64,000 bases of DNA from Promethearchaeia archaeon. GTDB lineage: Archaea > Asgardarchaeota > Lokiarchaeia > Sigyniarchaeales > SOKP01. How positions within the stretch are numbered: position 1 is the first letter of the stretch; each line of letters begins with the position of its first letter. Both the position numbers and the translations under genes were made by a program. Below the pieces are notes generated by a model. The model saw nothing but the letters and a program-made list of their open reading frames with translations, did no database searches and was not told where the DNA came from. This document shows positions 52,449 to 62,183 of the stretch, in pieces. Location: contig JAHQWL010000023.1 in the NCBI GenBank assembly GCA_029856155.1, positions 1 through 64,000 of the forward strand. Reading direction: 5' to 3'.

Positions 52449-53075
52449 ATGAAATCAATGGATCTTAAAGACGATGAAAATGAAATTGAGAAACTGTCAC
52501 TCATGCTTAGTAAAATTCAGAATATCTACTATAAAAAAAAAGAGCACCTCGAAGAGTTACAGTCAGAGATTAATGAATTAAGAGAAGTATTAAATTTCTT
52601 AAATTCTCTCATATCGGGAAAATCATTTCATAGTGCAGACGAGATTTACTCAAAATCATTTATTCAAAAAGAGGATGGTTCAATTGACGAAAAATATTTC
52701 GTAGAAGATATCTCAAAAGAAAGAGTTGAAGGAACAAATATCAAAAGAAAGATTTTTTCTAAAAATAAGAATAATGATGAAGAATTATTATGTATCTTGA
52801 ACTTTTATGATTTGAATCGGGTTGAAATAAAAATTATTGAACCAGAAAGGCTGTCAATAAAAGAATCTTCTGAAGAATTTATCCGTATATTCATTAAAGG
52901 AGCACTTATAGAAATAATAGAAAATAATCCTAATATGAGCTTGAAATATGATTACTATAAGAGTTCGGATGTAATTAAGCATATTAATATTACTAAATTG
53001 AACTCAATAAAAGAATATGATATAATTACTTCAAAAATGAGAGAGCTTTTAAGCCAAATAGCTCGGAAAGGATAA
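52449..53075 (+). CDS. Unknown coiled-coil protein
   Basis: 208 residues. An N-terminal coiled coil (about 10-60: ENEIEKLSLMLSKIQNIYYKKKEHLEEL) is followed by a mixed domain with strands ELLCILNFYDLNRVEIKIIEPE and helices SSEEFIRIFIKGALIEIIE. No signal or membrane helix. Family not recognised. It is divergent from the RimK-like gene, 81 bases apart. Confidence 0.6.
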   Translation: MKSMDLKDDENEIEKLSLMLSKIQNIYYKKKEHLEELQSEINELREVLNFLNSLISGKSFHSADEIYSKSFIQKEDGSIDEKYFVEDISKERVEGTNIKRKIFSKNKNNDEELLCILNFYDLNRVEIKIIEPERLSIKESSEEFIRIFIKGALIEIIENNPNMSLKYDYYKSSDVIKHINITKLNSIKEYDIITSKMRELLSQIARKG

Positions 53076-53254
53076 AAAAATATAATTTAGCTCTTTTACT
53101 TATCAAGTTATTAGGAAGAACTCGTTTAAAATGGTTGATTTTATATAGAAAATATTATATTGAGATAATATATTGTTTAATTAAAATAGGAAAAATTAAT
53201 TATGCAGCAATTCTTATTATTTTTATCGAAATTACCACATAGAGTGTAATAAAA

Positions 53255-54073
53255 ATGGCAAAGAAAAAATCTCGGTCGTGGTTAATCATGCCGGTTGTCC
53301 ATTCTAAGTTCCACGACGAGAAGCTAGAGAGTGTATTAATTGAAAAAGCTTTAGATTTTTTAACTGGTGAAAAAGGTGATGCTCCTTCTTTTTTATTCCT
53401 TTCAGGAGCTTTTTTTGATGTGAAATCATTCGCTTATTCCGGATTAAGAGCTTGGAAAGGTGCTGTAAAACCATCAGAAGATAATGGAGGCAGAAGACCT
53501 GTATTGGAAGCCACTTTTGCTTCTTTATCTGTATATTTAAGTTCCTTATTAGCGCTTCAAGCTGATTTTTATTTCGCGTATGATGAAATTAAGGATATCT
53601 TGTTGGAAAAGAAAAGAGAAGATCTCTGGACGATTGTTTCAGAAAAGTTGCCATTTGTCTCAATTCCTCCAAAAGAAATGTATGGGACCCAAATATCTCC
53701 TATCTCACCTTATTTTATAATTAAACAAGACGAAGAATTAACGTTAGGAGAAATATATCCCTCTGCGTATTTGTCTCAAATTATAAAGAATATTAAGACA
53801 AGATTTTTTGTCTTTTTCCAATACCAAGGATATTCAGCTTTTGGATTTTTTAATGCACTGCCTGAACTCTCAAAATTTGGGTTTGAAGAGCATGCGAATG
53901 ATTTTAATGGGGATCCAACTGCAGAAAATTTAATCAAATATTCAAAAAATGCAAAGAATGTTAAAGAAATATTAATTGCACTTATTCATGCCTATAATAA
54001 CGCTTTACTTGAACAATTTTTAATACCCGATTATGAACTATTATTAAATAAATTACTGGAGGGAGAAGCATAG
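53255..54073 (+). CDS. Unknown protein, partner of the following GTPase
   Basis: 272 residues, predicted alpha/beta with no signal or membrane helix: SWLIMPVVHSKFHDEKLES, DAPSFLFLSGAFFDVKSF, LLALQADFYFAYDEI, and RFFVFFQYQGYSAFGFFNALPE. No family recognised. Its stop (TAG at 54071-54073) directly abuts the TTG start of a Ras-like GTPase, so the two are surely co-translated and probably act together, for example as a GTPase and its regulator or scaffold. Confidence 0.7.
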   Translation: MAKKKSRSWLIMPVVHSKFHDEKLESVLIEKALDFLTGEKGDAPSFLFLSGAFFDVKSFAYSGLRAWKGAVKPSEDNGGRRPVLEATFASLSVYLSSLLALQADFYFAYDEIKDILLEKKREDLWTIVSEKLPFVSIPPKEMYGTQISPISPYFIIKQDEELTLGEIYPSAYLSQIIKNIKTRFFVFFQYQGYSAFGFFNALPELSKFGFEEHANDFNGDPTAENLIKYSKNAKNVKEILIALIHAYNNALLEQFLIPDYELLLNKLLEGEA

Positions 54074-54709
54074 TTGGTTAATATCGGTTTATTAGGAGAT
54101 GTGTCTGTTGGAAAAACGAGCATCCTTCGTTTATTTGTACGTTATTTAAAGAAAGGAGATATTGAGAAGGTAAAAGGGGGATTAAAATGTTCTGTGGTTA
54201 AAGCGGATTTTTCTGGAGAAGCCACAGTTCCAGGAGGAGAAAAAGAGGATGCTCTTAATGAAAAAGAAACAAAAACTATTCATCCTAACCGAATTGTGTT
54301 TCGGGAAGATACAACAAATAAAGCGCATACAATTTTCGCCCCTGGTGGCGATCGAGCCCGTGCTGTAGTCAAGATGGGCATTATAACAATTTCAAGAATT
54401 GCCACCCAGATAATAGCTGTTTTTTCTCTTGATAGAGATCTTGCACCTCAATTTGAATTTTTTAATGATGTTAGATTTTTTCCAGATAAAATATATGTTT
54501 GTATAAATAAAATTGACTTAGTTGAAGGAGATAAAGAGAAAAAACTTAATGAAGTAAAAACACAGATTCATGATTTTTTTAAGACTCGAAAAATAGCTAT
54601 CAATGACACATTTATAACCTGTGGTGAAACTATAGAAGGATTTGCAGATATTGAAACATATAATAACCAAGTTGCAGAAATGATTCTAGAAATTACTACT
54701 ACACATTAA
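54074..54709 (+). CDS. Ras-like small GTPase with a PGG-type switch II
   Basis: 211 residues. G1 GLLGDVSVGKTSIL (residues 5-18), a long insert between G1 and G3 (about residues 30-85) containing FSGEATVPGGEKED, then HTIFAPGGDRARAVVKMG where Ras has DTAGQE-like G3 (the metal Asp is absent, as in MglA-type and related GTPases with TAPG), G4 INKIDLV and G5-like TCGET. The TTG start at 54074 follows GGAGGG and the stop of the preceding gene. Probably a regulatory switch linked to that partner. The G3 change may mean slow hydrolysis without a partner. Confidence 0.85.
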   Translation: MVNIGLLGDVSVGKTSILRLFVRYLKKGDIEKVKGGLKCSVVKADFSGEATVPGGEKEDALNEKETKTIHPNRIVFREDTTNKAHTIFAPGGDRARAVVKMGIITISRIATQIIAVFSLDRDLAPQFEFFNDVRFFPDKIYVCINKIDLVEGDKEKKLNEVKTQIHDFFKTRKIAINDTFITCGETIEGFADIETYNNQVAEMILEITTTH

Positions 54710-54753
54710 ATTTTTTACAAGTTTGAAGTTTATAAATTTGGGTTGATCTTATT

Positions 54754-55269
54754 TTAATTTTTCAATTTTAACGCAATTTTCAAAAATAACTTCTCTAGAT
54801 CAAGCATATATCCAATTAAAGGAGTTAAACTGACCCTATTCAAATTTTTTTTAAAATCAACAAATCCTTTTTTTTCTAATTCTTTGATATCTTCTAAAAT
54901 ACCTTTCTTTTTCCTTATTTCTTTTATTTTTTGAATTGTAGTTTCCCCAGAACTACTAAAACAACATATCAAGGTACATAATAATGTAGCTGCTAATCTA
55001 GGGTTTCCCCCAAATGGATTTGCCGAAACAATTTCAGTTGTTTCTGGATCAAAAGAAATATACCAGTAGGAATTCAGAGGATTAAATCTTACTTGAAGCC
55101 CTAAAGGTTCAAGATAATTAGATACGTTATTAATTAAGTTCTGAAAATAAATCGATCTATTCTTATCGTTAACATTCAATGCATTAAGAATTTCTTTTTT
55201 TGTCGAGCCTATTTTTGTTATATCTTCCTTTTTACTTAATAAATGTATTATAACACTCAGTTCATTCAT
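54754..55269 (-). CDS. scpB: ScpB-like segregation/condensation subunit
   Basis: 171 residues: two winged-helix-like modules, first SVIIHLLSKKEDITKIGSTKKEI, second around NPRLAATLLCTLICCF-SSSGETTIQKIKEIRKKKGILEDIKELEKKGFV, the second wHTH typical of ScpB. Length and position after ScpA in an SMC operon (16-base gap) make the call; sequence similarity alone is weak. ScpB binds the kleisin and helps close the SMC ring. Confidence 0.75.
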   Translation of the reverse strand: MNELSVIIHLLSKKEDITKIGSTKKEILNALNVNDKNRSIYFQNLINNVSNYLEPLGLQVRFNPLNSYWYISFDPETTEIVSANPFGGNPRLAATLLCTLICCFSSSGETTIQKIKEIRKKKGILEDIKELEKKGFVDFKKNLNRVSLTPLIGYMLDLEKLFLKIALKLKN

Positions 55270-55285
55270 TTTTCATTCTTCTCTT

Positions 55286-55933
55286 CTATAAATATATAAA
55301 ATTCGTTTCTTTTTGATATTTTAATTTACCTATCTGGAGTAGGTGCAAGAGATATACAAAATATTCAAAAATTTTTATTTGATCGTCCACATCGTCGAAG
55401 ATCTCATCATAGGAACATGGCAGTTTGTTTTTAATAGAATCAAAAAATTCAATCATTTTCTCAGTAAATTTTTTATGAGGTATTTCTAATAAAAAACTTT
55501 CTTTTGAATCGATCTTCTCAATAGTTTCAATTGTAAAGGGTTCTCCTTTCTTAGCAACTAAACGATCTTTAGAATATTCAAGAAATTCTAAAGAAAGAGT
55601 ACTAATAACAAAAGGTTCTCTCCAACAATCCTCAAATAATTCAAATATTTCTGTATCTTTTGGATCTGTCTTTATGAAGTGTAAGAATTTATCTTTATTA
55701 TCTAAATAGTTTAGGAAAATTCTTAACTCTTCAAATTTTTGACGAAGTAATTGAAACGCACTCATATATGTGATTGAATATTCATTAATGTTATAGATAT
55801 TAAGGGAATCTTTCAAATCCTCAAAAATTGGTACTAATTCAATATCTAAAAGTGATATTTCTCCTGAAAGAATTCTTGTTTTAATATCTTCAATTTTTTT
55901 ATTTATTTCTTCAGAAAAATTTTGAGATTCCAT
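55286..55933 (-). CDS. scpA: ScpA-like kleisin
   Basis: 215 residues. N-terminal helices with KIEDIKTRILSGEISLLDIELVPIFEDL recall ScpA's DLL-x-L-I and dI-x-i-xxi pattern that binds the SMC neck; the C-terminal part (KIFEYFVYLLHLLQIGKLKYQKE) is a small winged-helix of the type that binds the SMC head cap. Divergent, so part of the call rests on the operon: 13 bases after smc and 16 bases before scpB. The kleisin bridges the two SMC heads. Confidence 0.75.
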   Translation of the reverse strand: MESQNFSEEINKKIEDIKTRILSGEISLLDIELVPIFEDLKDSLNIYNINEYSITYMSAFQLLRQKFEELRIFLNYLDNKDKFLHFIKTDPKDTEIFELFEDCWREPFVISTLSLEFLEYSKDRLVAKKGEPFTIETIEKIDSKESFLLEIPHKKFTEKMIEFFDSIKNKLPCSYDEIFDDVDDQIKIFEYFVYLLHLLQIGKLKYQKETNFIYL

Positions 55934-55946
55934 TTCTAATCATAAT

Positions 55947-58900
55947 TTATTTTTTTTTGACGATTTTTGGTATAAATACAGAAGAAATTTCATTCTTTCC
56001 TACTCTGGCAATTCCAATTAATCTTTCAGCAAGTAAGAATAATGAATTTGACGATTTTGGTAGGAACATAAATAATTGTATTGGATTTTGTTCCAACGTT
56101 GCATTTATTAGTTGATATGCTACTTCAGAGTTTTTTTCATCTAAAAACATGCCAGGTTCATCAAGTAAACACAATGGAGAAGGTTTAATTTCTTGAAGGG
56201 ATAAAATTAAGCAAATCGATATTAAAGAAACTTGACCACCACTAAGAGCAGTAAATGATTTTAATTGTTCCTTTGAAGTAGCCGCTTTAATATTAACACC
56301 TAAATCTTCAAAATTTCCCGTCAACTCTAAAGAACAATAAGATTTTACCTGAGAATCTTGAAATTTTTGATTGACTCTCTTTTGTAAGTTTTCAAGTAAA
56401 CCACTGAATTTGTCATAATATGTTTTTTCCATCTTATTTTCTGTTTTAATCGCTGATTTAACGTCCTTTTCCAGGTCTTGTTGATTTTTCGAGATTTGCT
56501 TAAGAGATGCTAATATCTGATCTTTTTCAATTAGAATTGCATCATCAATATCTAAATAGTTGAGTAATTCTTTATCTATACCAGAGAGATCCCCTTTAAT
56601 ATCTTCTATGGGACGAATCTTGATTATTTCTTTTAAAATTAAGGGACTTATTTCAGAGTTAATTCTCTCTAAATCATTTTTTTTTGAATCTAGATCTTGA
56701 TTATTTGAATTTAATTTGATATTTTCTTGTTCAAAAGATAATGTTATTTGAATAGATTTCCTCTCTAATTCACCTTTTTTGTTTTGTATTAATAAAATTT
56801 CACTCTTTAAATCTGAAATCTTTTTTTCAGCTATCTCAAGTTCTTCTTCAACACTTTCTAATTGTCGATACGTGTTGAATGCAGTAGTGTCTGCTTTTTG
56901 AAAAACTTCTTTCTTTGTTTCATACTCTTTTTGAATTAAGTTCTTTTCATAAGTTTGCTTATTTAGATTATCTTTCACTTCTCTTAAGATGGCTGAATTC
57001 TCACTTAATTTCAAATCCCATTTTTTTTTATCTTCATTAAGTAAAGCTAATTCTTTAGGGATTTCTTTTATCCTGTCATTCCATTTAAAAAATTCTGGAT
57101 CAGTTTGAGATTTTAGATCTTTAATCTGCTGGTCAAATTTTATAATTTCATCCTTAAGAAATTGATTTGTTTTTTCCAATTCATGCATCTGATCGTATAA
57201 TTGGTTTTTTTTTGATGTAATTCTTTGTTTTTGGTTAAAATTATACAGAAGATCGTTGAATGATTCCTTCTTTTTAAATATTTCTTGTTGGATTGTATCT
57301 ATCTTAGCTTGATCAACTTTCAATTCTGAAATTTTGGTATTTAAAGATTTTATATCAAACTCTAGAACCTCAGATTGTTCTCTTTGTGTACCAGCACTTA
57401 ATAATCCTTTCAATCTCTTTAAATAAGGGGTTTCATAGACATATTTATAAGATATTATTTGTTCTCCTTTTAATGTAACACATTTTCCTTTAAAATTAAG
57501 AGAATTATAAATTTCTCTCCCAGAATGATAATCTTTTACAACTAAGCAATTTTTTACCTTTGAGTAAATAACTTTCTTAATATCAATATCATCGTCGATA
57601 ATTTTAATTAATTCTGCTAAATAACCTAGCACACCATTAGCCGATATTTTCATCATTGACCTAATATCTATATTTTTGGGTAGATAGATATTACAATATG
57701 CACTATATTTTTCTTTTAGCCTCTTTAACAAGTTTAAAGTGTCCCAGTCTTCAGCAATAAAACTATAGAGTAATTTTTCACCAAGAACAGATTCAATTGC
57801 ATAACTTAACTCATCTTCATATTTTAAATAATCAATTAAAGGACCCTTTACTTTTAATCCCCTTTTTTTTATCTCATCTTTAAGAATGGTTATGTTTGAT
57901 GGAAGAATTACTCTCCGTTCTCTAAGTGAAGCCTGCAAAATTTTTAGCTTTTTTAATTTTTTTGATTTCTCTATTGCTAACTGATTCATTTCAGAATCAA
58001 TTTCATATATTCTTAATGATGAACTTTTTAGTTCTTTATCAAGTTGAGTTAATAGATTTTTGGTTGGATTTTCTAAAAACCATTTATTTTTTTCTAGTTT
58101 ATGTTCAATATCTTTAAAACTTTGAAAAAGTTGATTAATTTCATTATTAGATGCTTGTATTGATTTTTCATTGTCTTGAATTCTTACTAATCTTTCTTTT
58201 TTTTCAAAATTTATTTGATTGTAATCATCCAAAAGGACTTTGTTCTGTGCTATTTTTTTTATTAACTGATTTTGTTCTGTTATTAATTTATCAATTTTTA
58301 TACCAGAATTTTTACTTTGTGTTCTTACTATTTTAATTTCGTTTTCTAAGCTTTCTAATTGTTTGTTAAAGTTATTGATAACCTTTTTAAGCTCGTTAAT
58401 TTTTCTCGATAACTCATCTAACTCTTGTTTTGCTAGAATTTTGTCTTTTTGCCAATTTTGGATTTTTGTAATTAATTCTTGCTTTTTATAATGTAATTCT
58501 CCAATTTTCTCAGATAGCTTATTTATGTTTTGTTCCTTTTTTGAAATTTTATTAGATAACAGTTCTATTTCTCTATCTGAAAGTTCTTTCTTTCTTCTAA
58601 TACCTTCTAAGACAGATATGACGTTTTTGATCGCCTCTTCAATATTGATAATTTCTTTTTCTAATTTATCTTTATTTGCCCATAAAAGTTCGTCATTGAA
58701 TTTATTTCTAATTTCTAATAATTCATTTTTTTGTTGTAAGCGTTCTAATTTGGGATTTAATAGCTCTAAGCTTATATTCAATGTGTTCTTTTTGCTTTTT
58801 AATGATTGGAGGTCTTTATTCAAATTTAAAACATTACTCTTCTGGTGTAATAATTCTTCTCTCAAATCTTTTAATCCAATTCCCTCCTCTAGAAATGAAC

Positions 58901-59414
58901 ATAATTCTGTGGGTTTCAAATTTTTAATTGCATCAATTTTTCCTTGACTTACAAAAGCAAATTGATTATCTGGATTAATTTTAAAATCAGAAATTAATTT
59001 TTGAATTTCTTGAACTGGCACTTTTTTAAATTCTTTATCATCTTTTCTCTGTATTTTAAAGAAAGGAGATTGTCCCCTAATTACATATCTTCTTATTTTG
59101 ATTATTTTTTCATCAATTTGGATATGAATTTCAACCATAGCGTGATTTTGTCCATTCCTAATAAAGTTTGACCATTTTTTATATCTTTCATCTCTTTCAT
59201 TGCTACCTAAAGCAAATTTAATTGCTTGAAATATTGAGGTTTTTCCACTCCAATTTGGCCCAACAATAATCACAAATTTAGATTTACCAAAATCAACTTC
59301 ATCTTTCTGGAAAGATAAAAAATTTTCTAAAATGACTTTTCTGATAAAAATTCTTGAATTCTGTATTAGAGATATTTCCTTTTTTTTCAAGTTGGAGTCC
59401 GAACGAGAAGCCAT
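55947..59414 (-). CDS. smc: SMC ATPase (divergent)
   Basis: 1155 residues with SMC layout: N-terminal head with Walker A GPNWSGKTS at 52-60 (the usual GPNGSGKS has a Trp in place of the middle Gly), Q-loop FVSQGKIDAI, long coiled coil (~180-500), hinge around 510-680 (containing GEKLLYSFIAEDWDTLNLL), return coil (~680-1010), and C-terminal head with ABC signature LSGGQVSLISICLIL and Walker B PLCLLDEPGMFLDEKN (DEPG where bacterial/archaeal SMCs have DEID). It condenses and segregates DNA with ScpA and ScpB, encoded 13 and 16 bases apart downstream. The altered motifs suggest a divergent SMC class rather than loss of activity. Confidence 0.92.
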   Translation of the reverse strand: MASRSDSNLKKKEISLIQNSRIFIRKVILENFLSFQKDEVDFGKSKFVIIVGPNWSGKTSIFQAIKFALGSNERDERYKKWSNFIRNGQNHAMVEIHIQIDEKIIKIRRYVIRGQSPFFKIQRKDDKEFKKVPVQEIQKLISDFKINPDNQFAFVSQGKIDAIKNLKPTELCSFLEEGIGLKDLREELLHQKSNVLNLNKDLQSLKSKKNTLNISLELLNPKLERLQQKNELLEIRNKFNDELLWANKDKLEKEIINIEEAIKNVISVLEGIRRKKELSDREIELLSNKISKKEQNINKLSEKIGELHYKKQELITKIQNWQKDKILAKQELDELSRKINELKKVINNFNKQLESLENEIKIVRTQSKNSGIKIDKLITEQNQLIKKIAQNKVLLDDYNQINFEKKERLVRIQDNEKSIQASNNEINQLFQSFKDIEHKLEKNKWFLENPTKNLLTQLDKELKSSSLRIYEIDSEMNQLAIEKSKKLKKLKILQASLRERRVILPSNITILKDEIKKRGLKVKGPLIDYLKYEDELSYAIESVLGEKLLYSFIAEDWDTLNLLKRLKEKYSAYCNIYLPKNIDIRSMMKISANGVLGYLAELIKIIDDDIDIKKVIYSKVKNCLVVKDYHSGREIYNSLNFKGKCVTLKGEQIISYKYVYETPYLKRLKGLLSAGTQREQSEVLEFDIKSLNTKISELKVDQAKIDTIQQEIFKKKESFNDLLYNFNQKQRITSKKNQLYDQMHELEKTNQFLKDEIIKFDQQIKDLKSQTDPEFFKWNDRIKEIPKELALLNEDKKKWDLKLSENSAILREVKDNLNKQTYEKNLIQKEYETKKEVFQKADTTAFNTYRQLESVEEELEIAEKKISDLKSEILLIQNKKGELERKSIQITLSFEQENIKLNSNNQDLDSKKNDLERINSEISPLILKEIIKIRPIEDIKGDLSGIDKELLNYLDIDDAILIEKDQILASLKQISKNQQDLEKDVKSAIKTENKMEKTYYDKFSGLLENLQKRVNQKFQDSQVKSYCSLELTGNFEDLGVNIKAATSKEQLKSFTALSGGQVSLISICLILSLQEIKPSPLCLLDEPGMFLDEKNSEVAYQLINATLEQNPIQLFMFLPKSSNSLFLLAERLIGIARVGKNEISSVFIPKIVKKK

Positions 59415-59435
59415 TTTTACCTCACTTATAATCTA

Positions 59436-60686
59436 TTATTTTCCAAATGCTTGCTTTATTAAATCGACTCGCTTCTTAGCCTTCTCTAGATTAATCTGAG
59501 CTCTATTCGGAGAATCATTTAAGATAAATGGATACTCTGCTAACAACTTCATGTCATTATCTCCCAATTCTTCCTTTTTACTTAATTTATCAATAATAAG
59601 TATAAGTTCAGTATAGTTCTTAGAAGCAGCATTTTCATAAAATTGATTTAACATAAATTCTGAAATACTAGACTCCCGAATTCCTTTAACAATATTACTA
59701 ATATCCTCTGAATCTTCAAATTTTGTAACTTTTTGGAATGATGATATATCTTTATCTTTATGGGAAATTGTCTTTATCTCTAAATTTGAATTATTTTCAG
59801 AGATACGGGGAATAGATTGAGCTATATATTCACCCGATTCAATTAAATCTATTAAAACATCTGTTATTTCATTACTCGTCTCATTTAATTCCGAATTTAA
59901 AAAATGTTTGAATATACCAACTTTCAATAATTGTTTAATGTCTTTTACTTCCCAATTTTCTGTATAATTTACAATATCATTTATATCAAAAACTATCTTA
60001 GGATTTATTTCTAAAAAGTCTTTTAAAACAGTTTCTCTCTCTATTTTATTTAGTAAAGGGACTTTTATAAAAAGATCAAATATATCATATAATTTGTTTG
60101 ATATTTTGTTAACTTCTTGAATATCATAATTTAACCATACTAGAATAATATTAGATTCAATAAAATTAAAATCAAATCCTTTACTTTGCCAGGCATTTAA
60201 AAAAACCTCTAATAAGTTATTATCATCAAATTTCTGTTTTAATATTGGATGTGGATTAATTAGTAATAATCTTTTTTCCTCAATTTTATCTGGATCTCTA
60301 TCATTTGCTCCAGTTTCACCTTCACTTTCAGAATTATTACTAAAAGCATTAAATATGGAAATAAAGCTTTTTAAAAATTTATTTGGAGCATTAATAATTT
60401 CGATATCATTAAATTCAATTAAATTTAAGTAATAATTTTTAGATATTAATTTGATATAATCTAAAATATCTGTACCGGGATTAACATTAATTAAAACAGC
60501 TCCTTTGGGTGTTAGATAACCATTTAAAAGATTATCATGATGATTAGTTAAAATTACTTTTAGATAATTGATAATATCATTATATTTATCCCGATAGAAA
60601 ATACCTTCTTTATTAATATTAATTTCTGAAGGTTTAATAATCTGAAAAAATCTAAAAAAATCAGGATTATCGTTTATATCTTTCAT
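59436..60686 (-). CDS. Degenerate (pseudo) AAA+ ATPase heading the smc operon
   Basis: 416 residues. Residues ~20-225 follow the CDC48/FtsH-type AAA+ order with catalytic residues lost: PKGAVLINVNPGTDILDYIK (58-79) aligns to PKGvLLyGPPGTGKT but lacks the Walker A Gly-Lys-Thr; KRLLLINPHPILKQ (138-151) takes the place of Walker B without Asp-Glu; NIILVWLNYDIQEV stands for sensor 1; DLFIKVPLLNKIERETVLKDFL matches the RFD..I.vplPd..eR..IL segment; NYTENWEVKDIKQLLK the lid. The C-terminal ~190 residues are charged and helical. It lies 21 bases upstream of smc. It is probably an ATP-independent scaffold or regulator of the SMC complex (inference). Confidence 0.75.
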   Translation of the reverse strand: MKDINDNPDFFRFFQIIKPSEININKEGIFYRDKYNDIINYLKVILTNHHDNLLNGYLTPKGAVLINVNPGTDILDYIKLISKNYYLNLIEFNDIEIINAPNKFLKSFISIFNAFSNNSESEGETGANDRDPDKIEEKRLLLINPHPILKQKFDDNNLLEVFLNAWQSKGFDFNFIESNIILVWLNYDIQEVNKISNKLYDIFDLFIKVPLLNKIERETVLKDFLEINPKIVFDINDIVNYTENWEVKDIKQLLKVGIFKHFLNSELNETSNEITDVLIDLIESGEYIAQSIPRISENNSNLEIKTISHKDKDISSFQKVTKFEDSEDISNIVKGIRESSISEFMLNQFYENAASKNYTELILIIDKLSKKEELGDNDMKLLAEYPFILNDSPNRAQINLEKAKKRVDLIKQAFGK

Positions 60687-60955
60687 TAAAAATTTTCCTT
60701 TATTTCTTTGGTAATTTTATGAACATTATTTACATGACATTTAACACATTTATATTTAGCGATACTCATAGTTAGCGATAACTAGATCCTCGACAAAAAT
60801 CGTAAAATTTATAAAATCGTTTTTTGGAAGAGGAAATTTAATAAAAAATTTGAGAACAATTTTTAAAACAGATATAGGGACTACAAAATAATAAATTAAA
60901 CTTATTAAGGATTCAAAAACCCTTCCATTTTATTTTAATGATTTATAAAAAAAGA

Positions 60956-61384
60956 TTAAATCCTACTTGAAATAAATCTTGGTAATTTGCCTTCATTTAC
61001 TAGAATTTTTATCAAATTAGGCATACTATTCCATTGTTGAATAGAAAGGTTGTACTCTTCTTCCGTAATATCTTTAAATTGGGCTACGCGATAAGTTAAC
61101 ATTACTAAAGGAGTTGTTATAAGATGCTTTACTTTATTACAAGGGAAATCCTCACATTGTGCACAACTTTCTAAACCTTTATCTTGTGCACAAGGTCGAG
61201 CTTTGCAATTCTTATCAGCAATTTTATCTCCTTTACTCTTACATCCCTCACAAGCAACATTTTCTGCAGTATAATTTTCATGACCTAAATACTTTCGCCA
61301 TGCATCAACCATTTTTTGTCGAATATAAACATCATCTGATCGAGCAGCACATAAATAACAATTATAACCACAATAACCAATCAT
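60956..61384 (-). CDS. DUF3795 cysteine-rich protein
   Basis: 142 residues starting MIGYCGYNCYLCAARSDD, then VACEGCKSKG, NCKARPCAQ, and ESCAQCEDFPCNKVKHL: the Cys pattern of DUF3795 (predicted metal-binding, unknown function). The start ATG at 61384 follows GAGGATAAT; an upstream TTG at 61405 adds seven residues. No partner gene is close. Confidence 0.85.
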   Translation of the reverse strand: MIGYCGYNCYLCAARSDDVYIRQKMVDAWRKYLGHENYTAENVACEGCKSKGDKIADKNCKARPCAQDKGLESCAQCEDFPCNKVKHLITTPLVMLTYRVAQFKDITEEEYNLSIQQWNSMPNLIKILVNEGKLPRFISSRI

Positions 61385-61642
61385 ATTATCCTCAGACTTT
61401 ATCAAAACCTAACACCTGATATATATGAATTAATCCTCTTTTTTATATATACTATCCTTGAATTGGTAATGTGTCTATATTAAATCAAATCTTAATATCA
61501 TGGCAATTATCCTAAAAAACGCTTTTGAGAAAGGAGAAGGAACTTTAATTAAAATTTTTAAATAGATAACTCACCATGATTTTAATAGGTTTTATTATGA
61601 ATAGAAAAATATGAAAATTTAATTATTGAGGATATTGTAATA

Positions 61643-62038
61643 TTAGATAAACTCTTGGTGCAATATATTTAGGTATAATTCAAATTTCTCTCTAATAAGA
61701 TCATAATGAGTAAATTTCCCTTTTTTCCACCCCCTAATTAGTCCCGCATTTTCGAGGATTTTTAAATGATGGGAGATAGATGGTTGTGACTCATCTAATG
61801 TTGCTTCTAATTCACATACACATCTATCTTTTTCTTTTAGAATATTTAAAATGATTAAACGTTTCTTATTTGATAATGCATTCAAAAACTCAATCAGATT
61901 ATTAAATATAGACTCTTGAAGTAAATCATCTCCTATCTCTCTTAATTTCTTGAAATGCAGGTCTACATTATCTACATCTTCACACTTAATTAATTTATCT
62001 TTAATTTCTTTTTCATGTTCAATATCCATTTGGAACAC
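61643..62038 (-). CDS. arsR: ArsR-family metalloid-responsive repressor
   Basis: 131 residues. wHTH core: FLNALSNKKRLIILNILKEKDRCVCELEATLDESQPSISHHLKILENAGLIRGWKKGKFTHYDL. The CVCELE segment in the alpha-3 helix is the As(III)/Sb(III) binding form of ArsR. An N-terminal charged extension of ~45 residues precedes it. It is divergent from the ACR3 transporter at 62184, with about 145 bases between: the likely operator region. Confidence 0.9.
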   Translation of the reverse strand: MFQMDIEHEKEIKDKLIKCEDVDNVDLHFKKLREIGDDLLQESIFNNLIEFLNALSNKKRLIILNILKEKDRCVCELEATLDESQPSISHHLKILENAGLIRGWKKGKFTHYDLIREKFELYLNILHQEFI

Positions 62039-62183
62039 TTTATTCTTGTATTATTCAATAATTATAAAAGAAAAACAAATTTATATTAATTTATTCAAAT
62101 TAAAGAATTTTTATTTGAATAAAAATTTTGTTATCTAAGACTATTATAAATTCTTTAAAAGTTTATTAAAAAGATGATATAAT

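Noticed and set aside
57926..58947. Plus-strand Phe/Leu/Ser-rich frames opposite smc
   Set aside because: Antisense reading of a Lys/Glu-rich coiled coil; no motif and not consistent with codon bias of real genes.
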